Below, in pieces: positions 12,201 through 22,900 of a stretch of DNA of 64,000 nt. The notes below the pieces were generated by a model. That model worked only from the letters and a program-made list of their open reading frames with translations, ran no database searches and was not told where the DNA came from. Positions within the stretch are counted from its first letter, which is position 1, and the number at the start of each line of letters is the position of its first letter. The DNA is taken from assembly GCA_050084515.1 (NCBI GenBank), contig CM114272.1:1860001-1924000 (forward strand), given 5' to 3'. The stretch comes from Blasia pusilla. Its lineage: Eukaryota; Marchantiophyta; Marchantiopsida; Blasiales. A program made the position numbers and the translations under genes.

Positions 12201-15200
12201 GGAGTCGGTGCCTTCGGAATGGCTTCGGGTTCGATGAGGTGCGTGAGCGGTGTAGTTCTGCTGGGCTCCCATAGTATATCGGGCGAGAAGTTGGGGAGGG
12301 ATGGAGGGATGTCTCTCGTAAGCCATGGAGTTCTGCCGAGTCCTAGATTCCAAGGCTTGGATTTCCTGCAGCATCGTGTCTACTTGTCGCACCAGGGACT
12401 TTCGTTGACCCCGAGATTCCAGAAGGCTCACGGGTCCGAACTGCTGGGGAGAAGGAGAGGTACTACTACTGCTGGCCATTCGGAGACGAGAGTTCCGTCG
12501 ACTGCTAGATTCCGCAACTGGATACCGATGAGGAGTGTCGGCCAAAGAGTGATTCTGAGGATTCTGCCCCTTACCCTTCGATGCTCCCGTGCCTCGACGT
12601 TGGTCCTGCAGCGTATGGCTCACAGATTAAGTCGCAGAATAGGGTCCTTTCGGAACATTCCTAGTCTCAGAATTCCCGATGATGATGATTCATGCAGCTT
12701 ACCATCCATTCAGAGTGCAAGGTAGCTCGGCTAGGGAATAATAACTAGCCATCGATTACTTCTGGTGGTGAGTCGGCTAAGAAAACTTCAGACTGCTGTG
12801 GCAAATTGTTACCTAGCTCTTGTTGTGCCTGGAGATTCTGACTATCGACATTACCCAAAGTTTCAAGCACCTGGGGGGATGTATCACCGATCATCTGAGT
12901 CGAAGCCCGCTGGGAACGTCCTCTATCCATTCCCGGCCGCTGCATGAGAGGAAGGGTATTTCGACCGTCCCCGAATGTCGTGGCTCCGTACTGTTGTTCG
13001 TCCCTGCCCACGAATTGCGACCGGCGATCCCTGCCGGATCCTTCGACGTCCAGAAACGCCCCGCTCGAATCGTCGGTCGGCAGCTGGACCATCGAGCCTC
13101 GAGAATCTGGGGCTTCGTCCTGGAGAATCTGTAGGGGGTGAAGGGGCTCACTACCGATGTCGCCGTATTGCTCAGGTCCTTGGGGACCGTCGGGATCGCC
13201 AAAAGCGGGGTCGAATTCTTCTTGTGGTGTGGGAACGGGACCCCCCCCCCAGTCGATTGCCGGCTCGAAAGCAGGGGGAGGTTGCGGTATGTCATTCGAG
13301 GCCAGCAGTCGAGTGGAGTTCCGTCGACTGGAGGAGCCCCCCAATCCTCGACTCCTCATCTCATTGCTCAGGAGAGCTGGGGAACTCTCGCCATTCGGGG
13401 CCTCCCTCGGATCGTTCGTCGACATGTCGCTCCCCACCTGCGATGAGCTCGGCATTCGACTCTGCGGAGTCGACCCCACTCCCAGGTCCGACGGCTCGAA
13501 CTCCTCCGGCAGAGTACCCAGCAAATGGATCGACGACATTCGGCGACTGGTCGGCACCGACTCAGCTCCTTGTGTCGCCTCATTCTGCCTGTAGGGCTCG
13601 GAGTATCGACGATTCCCGAACTGCATCGCGTCGATCTGGTTATTCGGTGGGTCGCCCATCTGCTGGGGATCCCCCGATCGTCTGCGCTTCGGAGCGTTAT
13701 TCGGTGTGGAACAGGAGCTCTGCCTGCTCAAGCCGGCCAGCAGGAGCATACTTGTGTGGGGGAGGGACCGCGAGTCGTTCTGGCTGCCGGCTGAGGGGTC
13801 CTGTGGGTTTCGAATAATGCTGGGAGTGGGGTGGAGAGTTAGAGAACCCGGTCGGCTGTTAGATGTGATGAGGACTTGGGAGAGTCGATTCACGTTCGGT
13901 TGGGGTCGAATCCCCGAGTTCTGGCGAGACCTGGAGTCCGGAGCTTCGAACTGCCGCGACATGTATCTGAGCAGGCGGGTGCCTTTAGCTTCGTTCGTTT
14001 CGGATCGTCGGGGTCCGAACGCGGACGTCCGAAACGAGGACGAGTGGGTCGCGCGGGAGTTCATTTCGACCCGTGGTGGAACGTAGGTCGAATTACTCCG
14101 GGAAAGGAGGAGGTCCTGGACGTTGCCGCCTCCCTCCTCCGCACCGACTTCGTCCGCTCGTCCTTGCAGTCGATCGAAAGAGCGAGCTGGGTCTGCGAAG
14201 TTCGGGGCTGTTTCGAACGTTCGGGGCGCTTCTCCCGGCTGCGGGGGCAAGCTGTTCGGATCATAGCCTCGGAAGTCGGTACGAAACCCTTCGTCGAGGT
14301 TCGAGAAGTCGTCGGTGCTCCTCCGAACGGGGATCGGAGCAGCAGGGAAAGAATCCATCGCCGGCGTCCCGAATTGCTCCGGGTATCCGAATCCCTCCGT
14401 GGCGAACTCTTTCCCCACGGCCATCTGCTCGAAGCCGCCGTTCTGTCCGTTTCTGGGGTCCATGGCCATGTCGTCGAACTGCTGCTGCATCTGGAAGTTG
14501 AATGGCGCCCCCCCACCCTGCCGAGTTTCCCTCGCTATCGAAAGGCTCGAATCGGGCCGGTTCCAGGACTGCCGGCTGCTGCTGCCTGCTTCGGACTGCT
14601 GAGGCAAGTTGTTCAGCAGTTGAGTGATCGAATTCATGCTGTTCAGCAGCTGCGTTATGGACGCCATCCTTTCGTCCGTTCGAAGTTGCGAACTGCTCGC
14701 GAACTTTTGACCCCCCTCGTCGAAGGCGTCGAACGCTCGGCTGTTCGTCCGACGCCTTTGACCGCCTTTCGATTCCCGTGAGGCCGATAGGGAGGCGCCG
14801 TGATTCTGGCCGCCACCGCCAGAGCTTGCGGATGACCTGAAGCTCGCGGAGCTGCCGGATTCTGCCGTGCTCGCTTTCCCTCTTGGAGGAGAGCCTCTTC
14901 CTTCGCCTTCCCCTTCCCCTTCTCCTTCTCCTTCGACTTCGACTTCGACTTCGCCTTCTCCTTCTCCTTCGCCTTCTCCTTCGACTTCGACTTCGACTTT
15001 TTCCTCGACTTCGCCTGTGCCCTCGCCTTCGCCTTCGACTTCGACGTCGACTTCGCCTGTGCCTTCGCCTTCGACGTCGACTTCGGCTTGGCTTGCTGCG
15101 ATTCTTGGAGAAGGATGCACTTCAGATGAGTCGTCGGCGTCGAGTTTACTTGGAGGGGTTGTACTCTTCTTCTCCTTCTTCTTCTTCTTCTTCTTCTTCT

Positions 15201-17076
15201 GGCTCAGGTTCTGGTTCTGGTCTGGGGCGGAGTCACTGACGCGCGAAGCCGAAGAGGTGAAGCCGGTCGACGAGCTTCTGGATTCTTGTGGGCTGCTGGC
15301 GAACGAGGCACCTCGCAGCGAGGCGCGTCGATGCTTCGATCGACGTGGGCGTTCGGAGTCCCGAGGAGCCGCCGTACTTCCCGACTCCCCCTCGAGCGTC
15401 TGCGATTCCTGCTCGTAAGGCCTTCCGCCGAACATCTCGTCGATGGTTTGCGGGCGACTTCGGAGGTTTTCACCGGATTCGAAGGCGTGCGGGGAGGGGG
15501 AGCCTTCGAGGTCGCTACTGCTGCGACCGCTACCGTTCGAGCTCGCAGATCCCTTCACTCTTCTGGACCCGCCGCTCACCAACATGGAGACCATCTCCTG
15601 CGACATCGATTCCAGAATTCGGAGATTCTGAGGTTTTCCACTTTCGTTTCCCGGCGGTGGAGAGTCACGGCTGTCGTTCGGAGATGGAGTTCGAGAGCCG
15701 TTCCAGTCTGGAACGGCTCCGAACTCTACTCCTTCCGACTCGCTTCTGGGCGTCTTGCTCCCAGCTCTCCTCTGTCTGCGAGAGCTTTTCCCAGCGCTCC
15801 CTGAACTTCGACGAGAGCTGATCTGCCCTCCATCGCCCTCATCCGGCACTTTCGGAGGAGCCGTCTCCAGAGGCACGAATTCGTGCGAACAGGTGCCAGC
15901 ATTCTGGCCAGGAACGAATTCGTGCTCACGTCTGTGTGGAGCGTGGGTGGTTTCGTGTGCCAGCAGAATCTCGTTTCCGCCAGAGTTTCGTGAGATTCGA
16001 GTGGTGCATGAGGTTTCCGAAACGCCGACCTCCCGGAGCGAATCGGGCGGGAAGAGTTCTGGGCCGTGCTGCAGAATGCGGGGGGAAGGCTGGCTGCGAA
16101 GGGGACACGAATCTTCCAACAGAACGGTGGCCAGACCTTGAGGGATGTGCGCTTGGAAATTCGGCGTAGGTCGGCCTTCGATGAGGACGCTCGCGAGACC
16201 GCGAGGTGCCCCGAACAGCAGGCGCTTTTTGTTGTGCTTGTGGGTGCTCAACGGATCCTCGAAAGGGCGGTTTCGATTCGGGTGCGAGAGCCGGATCTTC
16301 GACAGGGGATTCGTCGTTCCGAATCGGGAGTCGGATTCTTCGAGCACGCAGCAGCTCTCCGGTGTGGCCGTCTGGAGAGACTCGTCGAAATACCGGGAGC
16401 CCGTAATCGGAGCTCCGTCTTCGGTGAAAAAGTTCGGAGAGCTCTCAGGGCCGGGGAGTTTCGCCTTCCCTTCCGATTCTTGCAAAAGAACGCTCACGGA
16501 TCGGAGAGGGCTGAGGGAGCTCCTTCTTCGACAGCCGTCTCCTGCCCCTAAGACGATGTTCACAGACTTCTGAGGGCTTTGAGGGCAGTGGGGTTCCGAA
16601 CAGCCGCCGGTGTTCACTCGCACTTCGGTTCGCACTGTCGGACGATCTGCCGCAGTGTGGCAGGAGCTCTGGACCCTTTCGCTCGAACCCTGAAGTTCGG
16701 CGTACTCTCCTCCGTCCTTATACGAGTCGAAGTCTGCTTCTGGTGGGGGGGGTGGTTCTGCTCTGGAGCCCAGAATCGCCGAACCGAGTTCCCACGTCTT
16801 CGGTTTCCTGCGCTGTTCGAACGGGTAACGTCGATCCGCCGCATCGACGTCGGAGTCGACGTTAGTCATGAGATCGCCTCCTGCTGCGAGAGAATATATG
16901 GTCCTGTCGCCCGAAGCTCCACACGAAACCGAACATTCTGCAGATGGTGTGAGCGTCGTCTGGATATTGAGATCGACTCTCAATCGACCGGTATCGGCCT
17001 CCTCGATTCTGTCGCCCTCTCCTCTGCCCATATATTGCCTGGAATCAGAGGTCGAATCCTTCAGCTTTCTGGTCAT
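9234..17076 (-). CDS. Giant Ser/Arg-rich repeat protein, family unknown
   Basis: I do not recognise this gene. Two long minus-strand frames (17076-12760 and 12605-9234) are best joined by a 154-bp intron at 12759-12606. The donor is GAA|GTAATC and the acceptor CTGCAG|GAC, phase 0, which predicts about 2562 residues. The second frame has no ATG near its opening and follows a TAA stop, which argues for splicing over two genes. ATG 17076 is the first in-frame ATG after a stop, though an upstream non-coding exon is possible. The protein is mostly disordered in character, rich in Ser, Arg, Pro, Gln and Glu. Visible features are more than 20 RRxS or RQxS basophilic motifs throughout; short motifs such as SVSVLL and ASVLIE in the first 400 residues; poly-Lys at about 626-637; a Glu/Gly/Val repeat at about 663-728; and 13 acidic Tyr-rich 25-residue repeats at about 2137-2465. 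There is no signal peptide, membrane segment or catalytic domain. It may be a kinase substrate or scaffold; this is inference. Confidence 0.6.
9530..10515 (-). repeat. 13-copy, 75-bp coding minisatellite
   Basis: Within the C-terminal part of the giant protein, 13 consecutive units of 21-29 residues follow the pattern EYSNDQYSQIPGD, then QPQYTEDAA. The Tyr, Asp, Pro and Gln positions are best kept. Central units are nearly identical and the outer ones diverged, as expected of unequal exchange. All length changes are multiples of three, so the reading frame is maintained, which supports a translated gene. The antisense strand also stays open here as a by-product of the codon pattern. Confidence 0.9.
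10938..11123 (-). repeat. Recent 93-bp in-frame tandem duplication
   Basis: Positions 10938-11030 and 11031-11123 are two copies of a 31-codon unit that differ at only a few bases. Each encodes LRRPTVAAANTQLQNIIQRR plus flanking residues, so each adds RRP and RRSQ motifs. A more diverged third unit follows at 11124 onward. This shows that the basic-motif part of the protein is still expanding by duplication. Confidence 0.9.
14885..15202 (-). repeat. Coding Glu/Gly/Val repeat and poly-Lys run
   Basis: On the minus strand 15200-15167 encodes an almost pure lysine run (about 11 of 12 residues), and 15088-14895 encodes about 65 residues built from EGEG, EVEVEV and GTGEVD units. Together they put a strongly basic block close to a long, strongly acidic block. 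The underlying DNA is GAA/GAG/GGC trinucleotide- and hexanucleotide-like and is probably length-variable. Confidence 0.9.
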
Positions 17077-18089
17077 CGCGAATACTGCTCACATGAGACC
17101 GGTGGTCGATTAACCTGAGCGGCCTCCGAACGACCACGCTCGTAATTCTGAGCCCACGATTCCAAGGGAGGAAGGTTCGGTATTCGAATTCGATTACAGG
17201 GTGAATGAGAACCGGAATTCGGACCCTTGTAGAAACGCCATCTAGGTAGTAGCTATCTTCACGTCTCATGGCCTGTCCTGTTTATTCTGGGCTTCGACTT
17301 CACTTCGTAACCTGTGCTTTGTGCTTGTGCTCGAACGAGAATATCTTGATACGCAATTGCCATTCGTGTGCCATCACTTTTTTCCCTCGAATCCCGATTC
17401 CAAGTTCTTTCCACTTCCATGCATGCCCCGCCTGATCGATACGCAAGGCCTGCCTGAGGATCGAAACGGCAGATGAGACATAGGAAGCCTTTTTCTGGCC
17501 ATCGATGGTGCCAGAATTGGATTCTTCCTTGAAGTGAGTAGATCTAGATGGAACGCATCACGCGAACCTCAGAATAACGACTTCGATGGAGATTCACCCT
17601 CCTCTCCGCCAGTCGATCAGCAGACGAGTGCTTCAGATGGGTCAACCCATCGCCTTTCAACTCAAGTTTCGTTTCCTGATGGCACTCACATTCGTAGCCT
17701 GGCATCGGGAGGATTCCAAAGACGCAGATTCGGATACAGATTCGACTGCGTGGGAATTCGCAGTGCCCTGTCCTGTTCGATCGGGAAACGGGGCTGGACA
17801 GAATGGGATCGAAAAATGCACGGAGAGGAGGAGAAAGGACCGGATAGCTTCTGGAGAAGGAGCGACTTCGAAACGAAGCCGGTCCGAAATAAGCTACCTC
17901 TACCCTACGGAGGCCCTCGCGTCGTTGCGGTCCGGTTCGAAAGCCCCGCACTTCGAAAAATGTGTGACGTCGTATGAAAGTCGAACGTCGAGAGCTATGG
18001 GGGCGTCTGCTTCGCCACAATCGAAAGAACCAGAGCAGTTCCCACCGTAGCGGGCGGATCGAGACCCAGAAGCGAAGAGACCACGATAT

Positions 18090-19135
18090 CAGGAATGCTT
18101 GCTCAGATCCCCCACGTCTTCACTCCAGAATCCCACATTCGGAATGGGGGATTTTCTTCGAAGAGGACCAGAACGCACCCTCTAGATCGCCAGAATGGTT
18201 CGGAAAGAGGACGGAACAATATGTGTTTCCCCTCCCTCTAGATCGCCAGCACTAGAGCCCTCTGTTCGAACTCGATGCCCAGATCCCCCAAGTCTTCAAC
18301 CCAAAATCCATATTCGGAATTGGGGTTCTGCCAAGAGGAGCAGAACACATGTCTCCCTCTAGATTTCGCCCGATTCTTCACCTCACATCCTCGTTCGGAA
18401 TCAGGAGTCTCAGGAAGAAGATTAGGAGACGGAAACAAAAGAGCCCTCCGTTCGAACTCGATGCTCAGATCCCACAAGTCTTCACCCCAAAATCCACATT
18501 CGGAATTGGGGTTTCTGCTAAGAGGACCAGAACACATGTCTCCTTCTAGATCTCCAGCACCAGAGCCCTCTGTTCGAACTCGATGCTCAGATCCCCCAAG
18601 TCTTCACCCCAAAATCCACATTCGGAATTGGGGGGGTCTTGCTAAGAGGACCAGAAGCTGGAGAAACACATGCCCCCCCCCCTCTAGATCACCAGCACCA
18701 GACTCCTCTGTTCGAACTCGATGCTCAGATCTCGCAAGGCTTCACCTCAAAATCCACGTTCGGAATTAGGGGTCTCATGAAGAAGATTAGAAGCCGGAAC
18801 AAGAGAGCCCTCTGCTTGAACTGGATGCTCAGATTCCCCAAGTCTTCACCCCAAAAATCCAACCCACATTCGGAACTGGGGGTCTCGAAAGAAGATCATA
18901 AGACGGACTAAAACATGTCCCCCCCTCTAGATCTCCATCATCAGAGAGCGCTCGATTCGAACTCGATGCTCAGATCCCCCCAAGTCTCCGCCCCAAAATC
19001 CACATTCGGAACTGGGGGTCCCGAAAGAAGACCAGCAGACGGAGTAAAACATGTCCCCCTTAAGATCTGCGGCATCAGAGAGCACTCCCATCGAACTCGA
19101 TAGCGAGATCCCTCGAAGAATCCACATCCGGTTTC
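18090..19135. repeat. Irregular tandem array, about 110-190 bp units
   Basis: At least seven or eight diverged units share an ordered set of words: ttcgaactcgatgctcag (about 18262, 18451, 18573, 18712, 18956 and degenerate copies), then ccccaagtcttcaccccaaa, cacattcggaa (about 18131, 18308, 18499, 18618, 18757, 18868, 19002), aagaggaccagaacacatg and ccctctagatc. Spacing varies from about 110 to 190 bp. The array lies between divergent genes and could be a local minisatellite or hold repeated transcription-factor sites. Confidence 0.85.
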
Positions 19136-19371
19136 GTAGATCGACAAGAGCAGAAGACGGGACGAAACATACGACCCCCGAGATCGGGCAGCTTGCGAGC
19201 GCTCTCGGTCCGAAGACCATGTTTCGGCTCCGGAGATGGGCAGAATGGGAAGCCTCGAAATCGGTGGAGAATGGAGGAAGCGCTCGAATCTGATGGAGCG
19301 CTGCCGACGCCCACGACCACGGCTCCGAATACACGTGGAGCAGAATCAGGACACTGGCTGACTCAGCACCT

Positions 19372-19384
19372 TCTCTCTTTTCTC

Positions 19385-19423
<39 letters not shown>

Positions 19424-19551
19424 TCGATACTCTCACTTGAGTCGAAAAGACAGCCAATTGCGACTGTTTTCGTTTTTCTCTCTCTCTCTCTCTCTCTCTC
19501 CGTCATACTGTCACTTCGAAACGAAAAGACCGCCAATTCCAACAGTTTTCG

Positions 19552-19583
<32 letters not shown>

Positions 19584-19623
19584 ATACTGTCACTCGAAAC
19601 GAAAAGACCGCCAATTACGACTG

Positions 19624-19669
<46 letters not shown>

Positions 19670-19790
19670 ATACTGTCACTCGAAACGAAAAGACCGCCAA
19701 TTGCGACTGTTTTCGTCTATCGTTTTTTATTCTCTCTCCCTCTCCAGTACTGTCACTGTTACTCGAAACGAAGAGACAGGCAATCGGGAG
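19372..19790. repeat. Composite CT-microsatellite array upstream of the CBS gene
   Basis: Five units of roughly 75-90 bp each combine a (CT)n run with a conserved non-repetitive segment containing gatactgtcactcgaaacg, aaaagaccgccaatt and gactgtttt. CT runs lie at about 19372-19420, 19477-19500, 19551-19578 and 19628-19667. The array ends about 150 bp before the start codon of the CBS-domain gene, so it likely sits in the 5' UTR or core promoter. CT-rich 5' UTR tracts are common in plants. Confidence 0.85.
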
Positions 19791-19937
19791 AGTTCGCGGC
19801 CCATTCCGTCAAAGCCGATTCCTCTCTCCGAATTCTCGTTGCGCGAAGAAGTTCTCGTGTGCGAATCGATTCGTGGTCAAGCGACAGCGTCGGGTCAGTC
19901 GCAAAGCAGTTTCGAACCGGAACTTCGGGTGCCTTCC

Positions 19938-22900
19938 ATGGCAGCGAAAGGGCTCACTTTGGCCCGAAAGGTGCAGAGTAAATGGAATCGAGCTCCTCCT
20001 CTGCCTCCGATACTTCGGCTCAATGCGGCCTTCGAGCAGATTCCGGTGTCCTCGTTTCCGATTCTGCCCCTTGGTCACGGTGGGTTCCTCTGCTCCACTC
20101 TGCTTCGCTCGGTTTTCAGGACTTCATGCTTCTGTTGTGAAATCGATGGGATCGGAGGATTGGCTGCACGCACATTTCTTGCATGAGCTGTTGTGGAATG
20201 GAAGCGATTAGAGAGGATGGGCTGGACACAGATTTCTTGCATGAGCTGTTGTGGAATGGAAGCGATTAGAGAGGATGGGCTGGACGCAGATTTCTTGCAT
20301 GAGCTGTTGTGGAATTGAAGCGATTAGAGAGGATGGGCTGGACACAGATTTCTTGCATGAGCTGTTGTGGAATGGAAGCGATTAGAGAGGATGGGCTGGA
20401 CCCAGATTTCTTGCATGAGCTGTTGTGGAATGGAAGCGATTAGAGAGGATGGGCTGGACACAGATTTCTTGCATGAGCTGTTGTGGAATGGAAGCGATTA
20501 GCTGTTGTGGAATGGAAGCGATTAGAGAGGATGGGCTGGACGCAGATTTCTTGCATGAGCTGTTGTGGAATGGAAGCGATTAGAGAGCTGGGCTGGAGAC
20601 AGATTTCTTGCATGAGCTGTTGTGGAATGGAAGCGTTTAGAGGATGAGCTGTACACAGATTTCTTGCATGAGCTGTTGTGAAATTGGTGGGATGAGGGAT
20701 GGGGAAAGGATATGCTCATGGCTGACCTGCCCTCTGCACGAGGTTGTGTCGAGAAGCAGAAGAAGTGGGTGGATCTCGGGGGTAGCCATTGATGTCAAAA
20801 CCACTACCTAGCTGGATACAGGTTGCTTGCTTGCTTGCTTGCATGAGCTTCCTAGCTTTTATGCTGTTTTTTACGGATTGACATTCACATCAAGAAAATT
20901 GCAGAGGCTTAGAGCAACTGCGTGTGCACTCCACTTTTTCATGATTATAAGATCCCACTCTCGTGATCGAAGCTAGGGATAGCCAGTGTTAAGGTGCCCT
21001 TCTTCAACAGAATCGGGTGCTTGGGCTCTCGACAACTCCGCGTGTACTCCAGTTTTTCATGATTAAGATTGCACTCTTAGGATTGAAACTAGGGATGCCA
21101 CTGGTAAGGAGCCCCATCTTCAAGAGAATCAGGTGCATCGGCTTCTAAGAAGTGGTTGTGCTCTCTACTTCTTCACGATTAAGATGCTTGGGCCCTCAAC
21201 TTCTGCATGTGTACTCCAGTTTTCCATGATTAAGATTGCACTCGTGTGATGGAAGCTAGGGATTGCAAACGTCAAAGTGCACATGTTCAAAAGGATTGGG
21301 TGCTTGGGCTCTCAAAAACTGCTTGTGCACTGCACTTGTCCATGATCAAGATTGTCCTCTCATGATTGCCTGTGGTCAGGTTCTCTCTGTGCCTCTCAAG
21401 ATTGGGTGCATGGGCTTCTAACAACTCTGTGTGCACCCAATCTTGAATAAGGTTGGGTGCGTGGGCTTCTAACAACTCTGTGTGCACTCGATGTTTTCAC
21501 GATTAAGATGAACCTCTGGTGATTGAAACTAGGGATTGCTATCTTCTAGAGGAATCTGTGAGCTAAGCTCGGTAGATGGGTGTGGGTGCTGGTGGTGAGC
21601 AGTGATAGAGGTGAGGTCAGATGCAAGCCTACATGAAGCCCTCGAGACACTCAGCAGGCACTCGATTTTCAGTGCACCAGTGCTCGATGTGCAAGCCCCA
21701 CGAGATGCGAGCTGGATGGAGAACTACTTGGGCATGGTGGATTTTGCAGGGATCATTCACTGGCTTCTGTATCAGGTGCTTTAGAAACCCTCTTCACTGT
21801 TTGATCGATAGGCACTAGTAAGAGCAGCAAGAGAATCTCGTTTTGGAGGTCTGTTTGCATAGGAGGACCGATTTGTCATGTGACCATTCCGAGCAATTCC
21901 TCAGGAGTGTAAGCCATCAGATTGTTGGATGTGTGTGGGTTGATACCTTGTGTCTCCCTCGGAAATGTGGCCATTGCAGTCAGACATAGCCAGGTCGAGG
22001 ATGGCAGAGGAATTGGAAGGCTCAACGAACACTGAAGGTGGATCTGAGGACACGGTGTCTTCAGGGCATGGTTCACTGCCAGATCCAGATGCAGGAGGTT
22101 TGCAGAACGAATCACCAGCAGCTACCAGATTCGGATGTCCTAGATCTGAAGCACCCGGGGCCATAACTGGGGATTCGTTCGTGACATTCGTTTCGTCTGA
22201 AGCCTACAAAGAAGCCAAGGTTCGTCTTCTTTCTTCCTCAGATTGAGGGATGATTGCAACTGATTTCTCCCACATACTTAGTGTATTTGATCAAGAAGTC
22301 GAGGTTTTCATGGCTGTGGAGATTTGAGTGGCCAAGCTTGCAAGTGCAGGAAATTGTTAGGGAGGATCGTGATTAGAAAGGCCCACTCACAATCTAGAAT
22401 CTCTGCAAAGTTTCAGATTGTCGAAGGCTTTTCCCATCAAATCACCTGGAGAACTTGCACAATTGACATGCATTTGGACAGTGGTCAACTTCTTGCGAGC
22501 TTCGTTGACATTGAAGAGCAACTTGTCTGTTCAGGTTACAGACATATCTGCTTCGTTCCGCTGGGCACCATTTATTTCAGTGCAACCAACAGATTCTCTC
22601 TTGACGGTGCTTATTCTCCTCTCCAAGTATCGGATGAAGAGTCTGCCTGTGGTTGAGAGTGGAAAGGGTGCCATTGTGAACTTCATCACTCAGGTAGACG
22701 TGATTCACATGCTTCATCAGTGCACTGGCCTCTCTTGGTTTGACAAGCTCGGAAAATCAACTTTGCAGCACTGTGGACTTCCCACTGTTCGAGGTGCTGA
22801 TGTTTACTATGTGAGTGAACTCATGCTTATTCGGACCGTTAGCGGCATTAGTGGATTATTCGATCGAATCGGTGATAAACTCGGCTGTTTTCTTCGTCAT

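Larger units (their letters stand above)
17077..19937. promoter_or_regulatory. Divergent intergenic region between two genes
   Basis: These 2.9 kb separate the start of the giant minus-strand gene (17076) from the start of the plus-strand CBS gene (19938), so both promoters should lie here. I see no convincing TATA box. Short ORFs inside have repeat-derived sequences and no domain. Most of the interval from 18.1 to 19.73 kb is tandem-repeat DNA, listed separately. Confidence 0.5.

Noticed and set aside
12015-16573. Many plus-strand frames of 100-300 codons opposite the giant gene
   Set aside because: They overlap one another in different frames, start and stop without motifs, and follow from the GC-rich, stop-poor composition of the minus-strand exon.
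18275-18769. 164-codon plus-strand frame in the divergent region
   Set aside because: It follows the irregular tandem array and shifts frame between units, so coding constraint is not apparent.
20130-20690. CRISPR-like regularly spaced repeats
   Set aside because: Units are contiguous 58-bp tandem copies without unique spacers, inside an intron of a eukaryotic gene.
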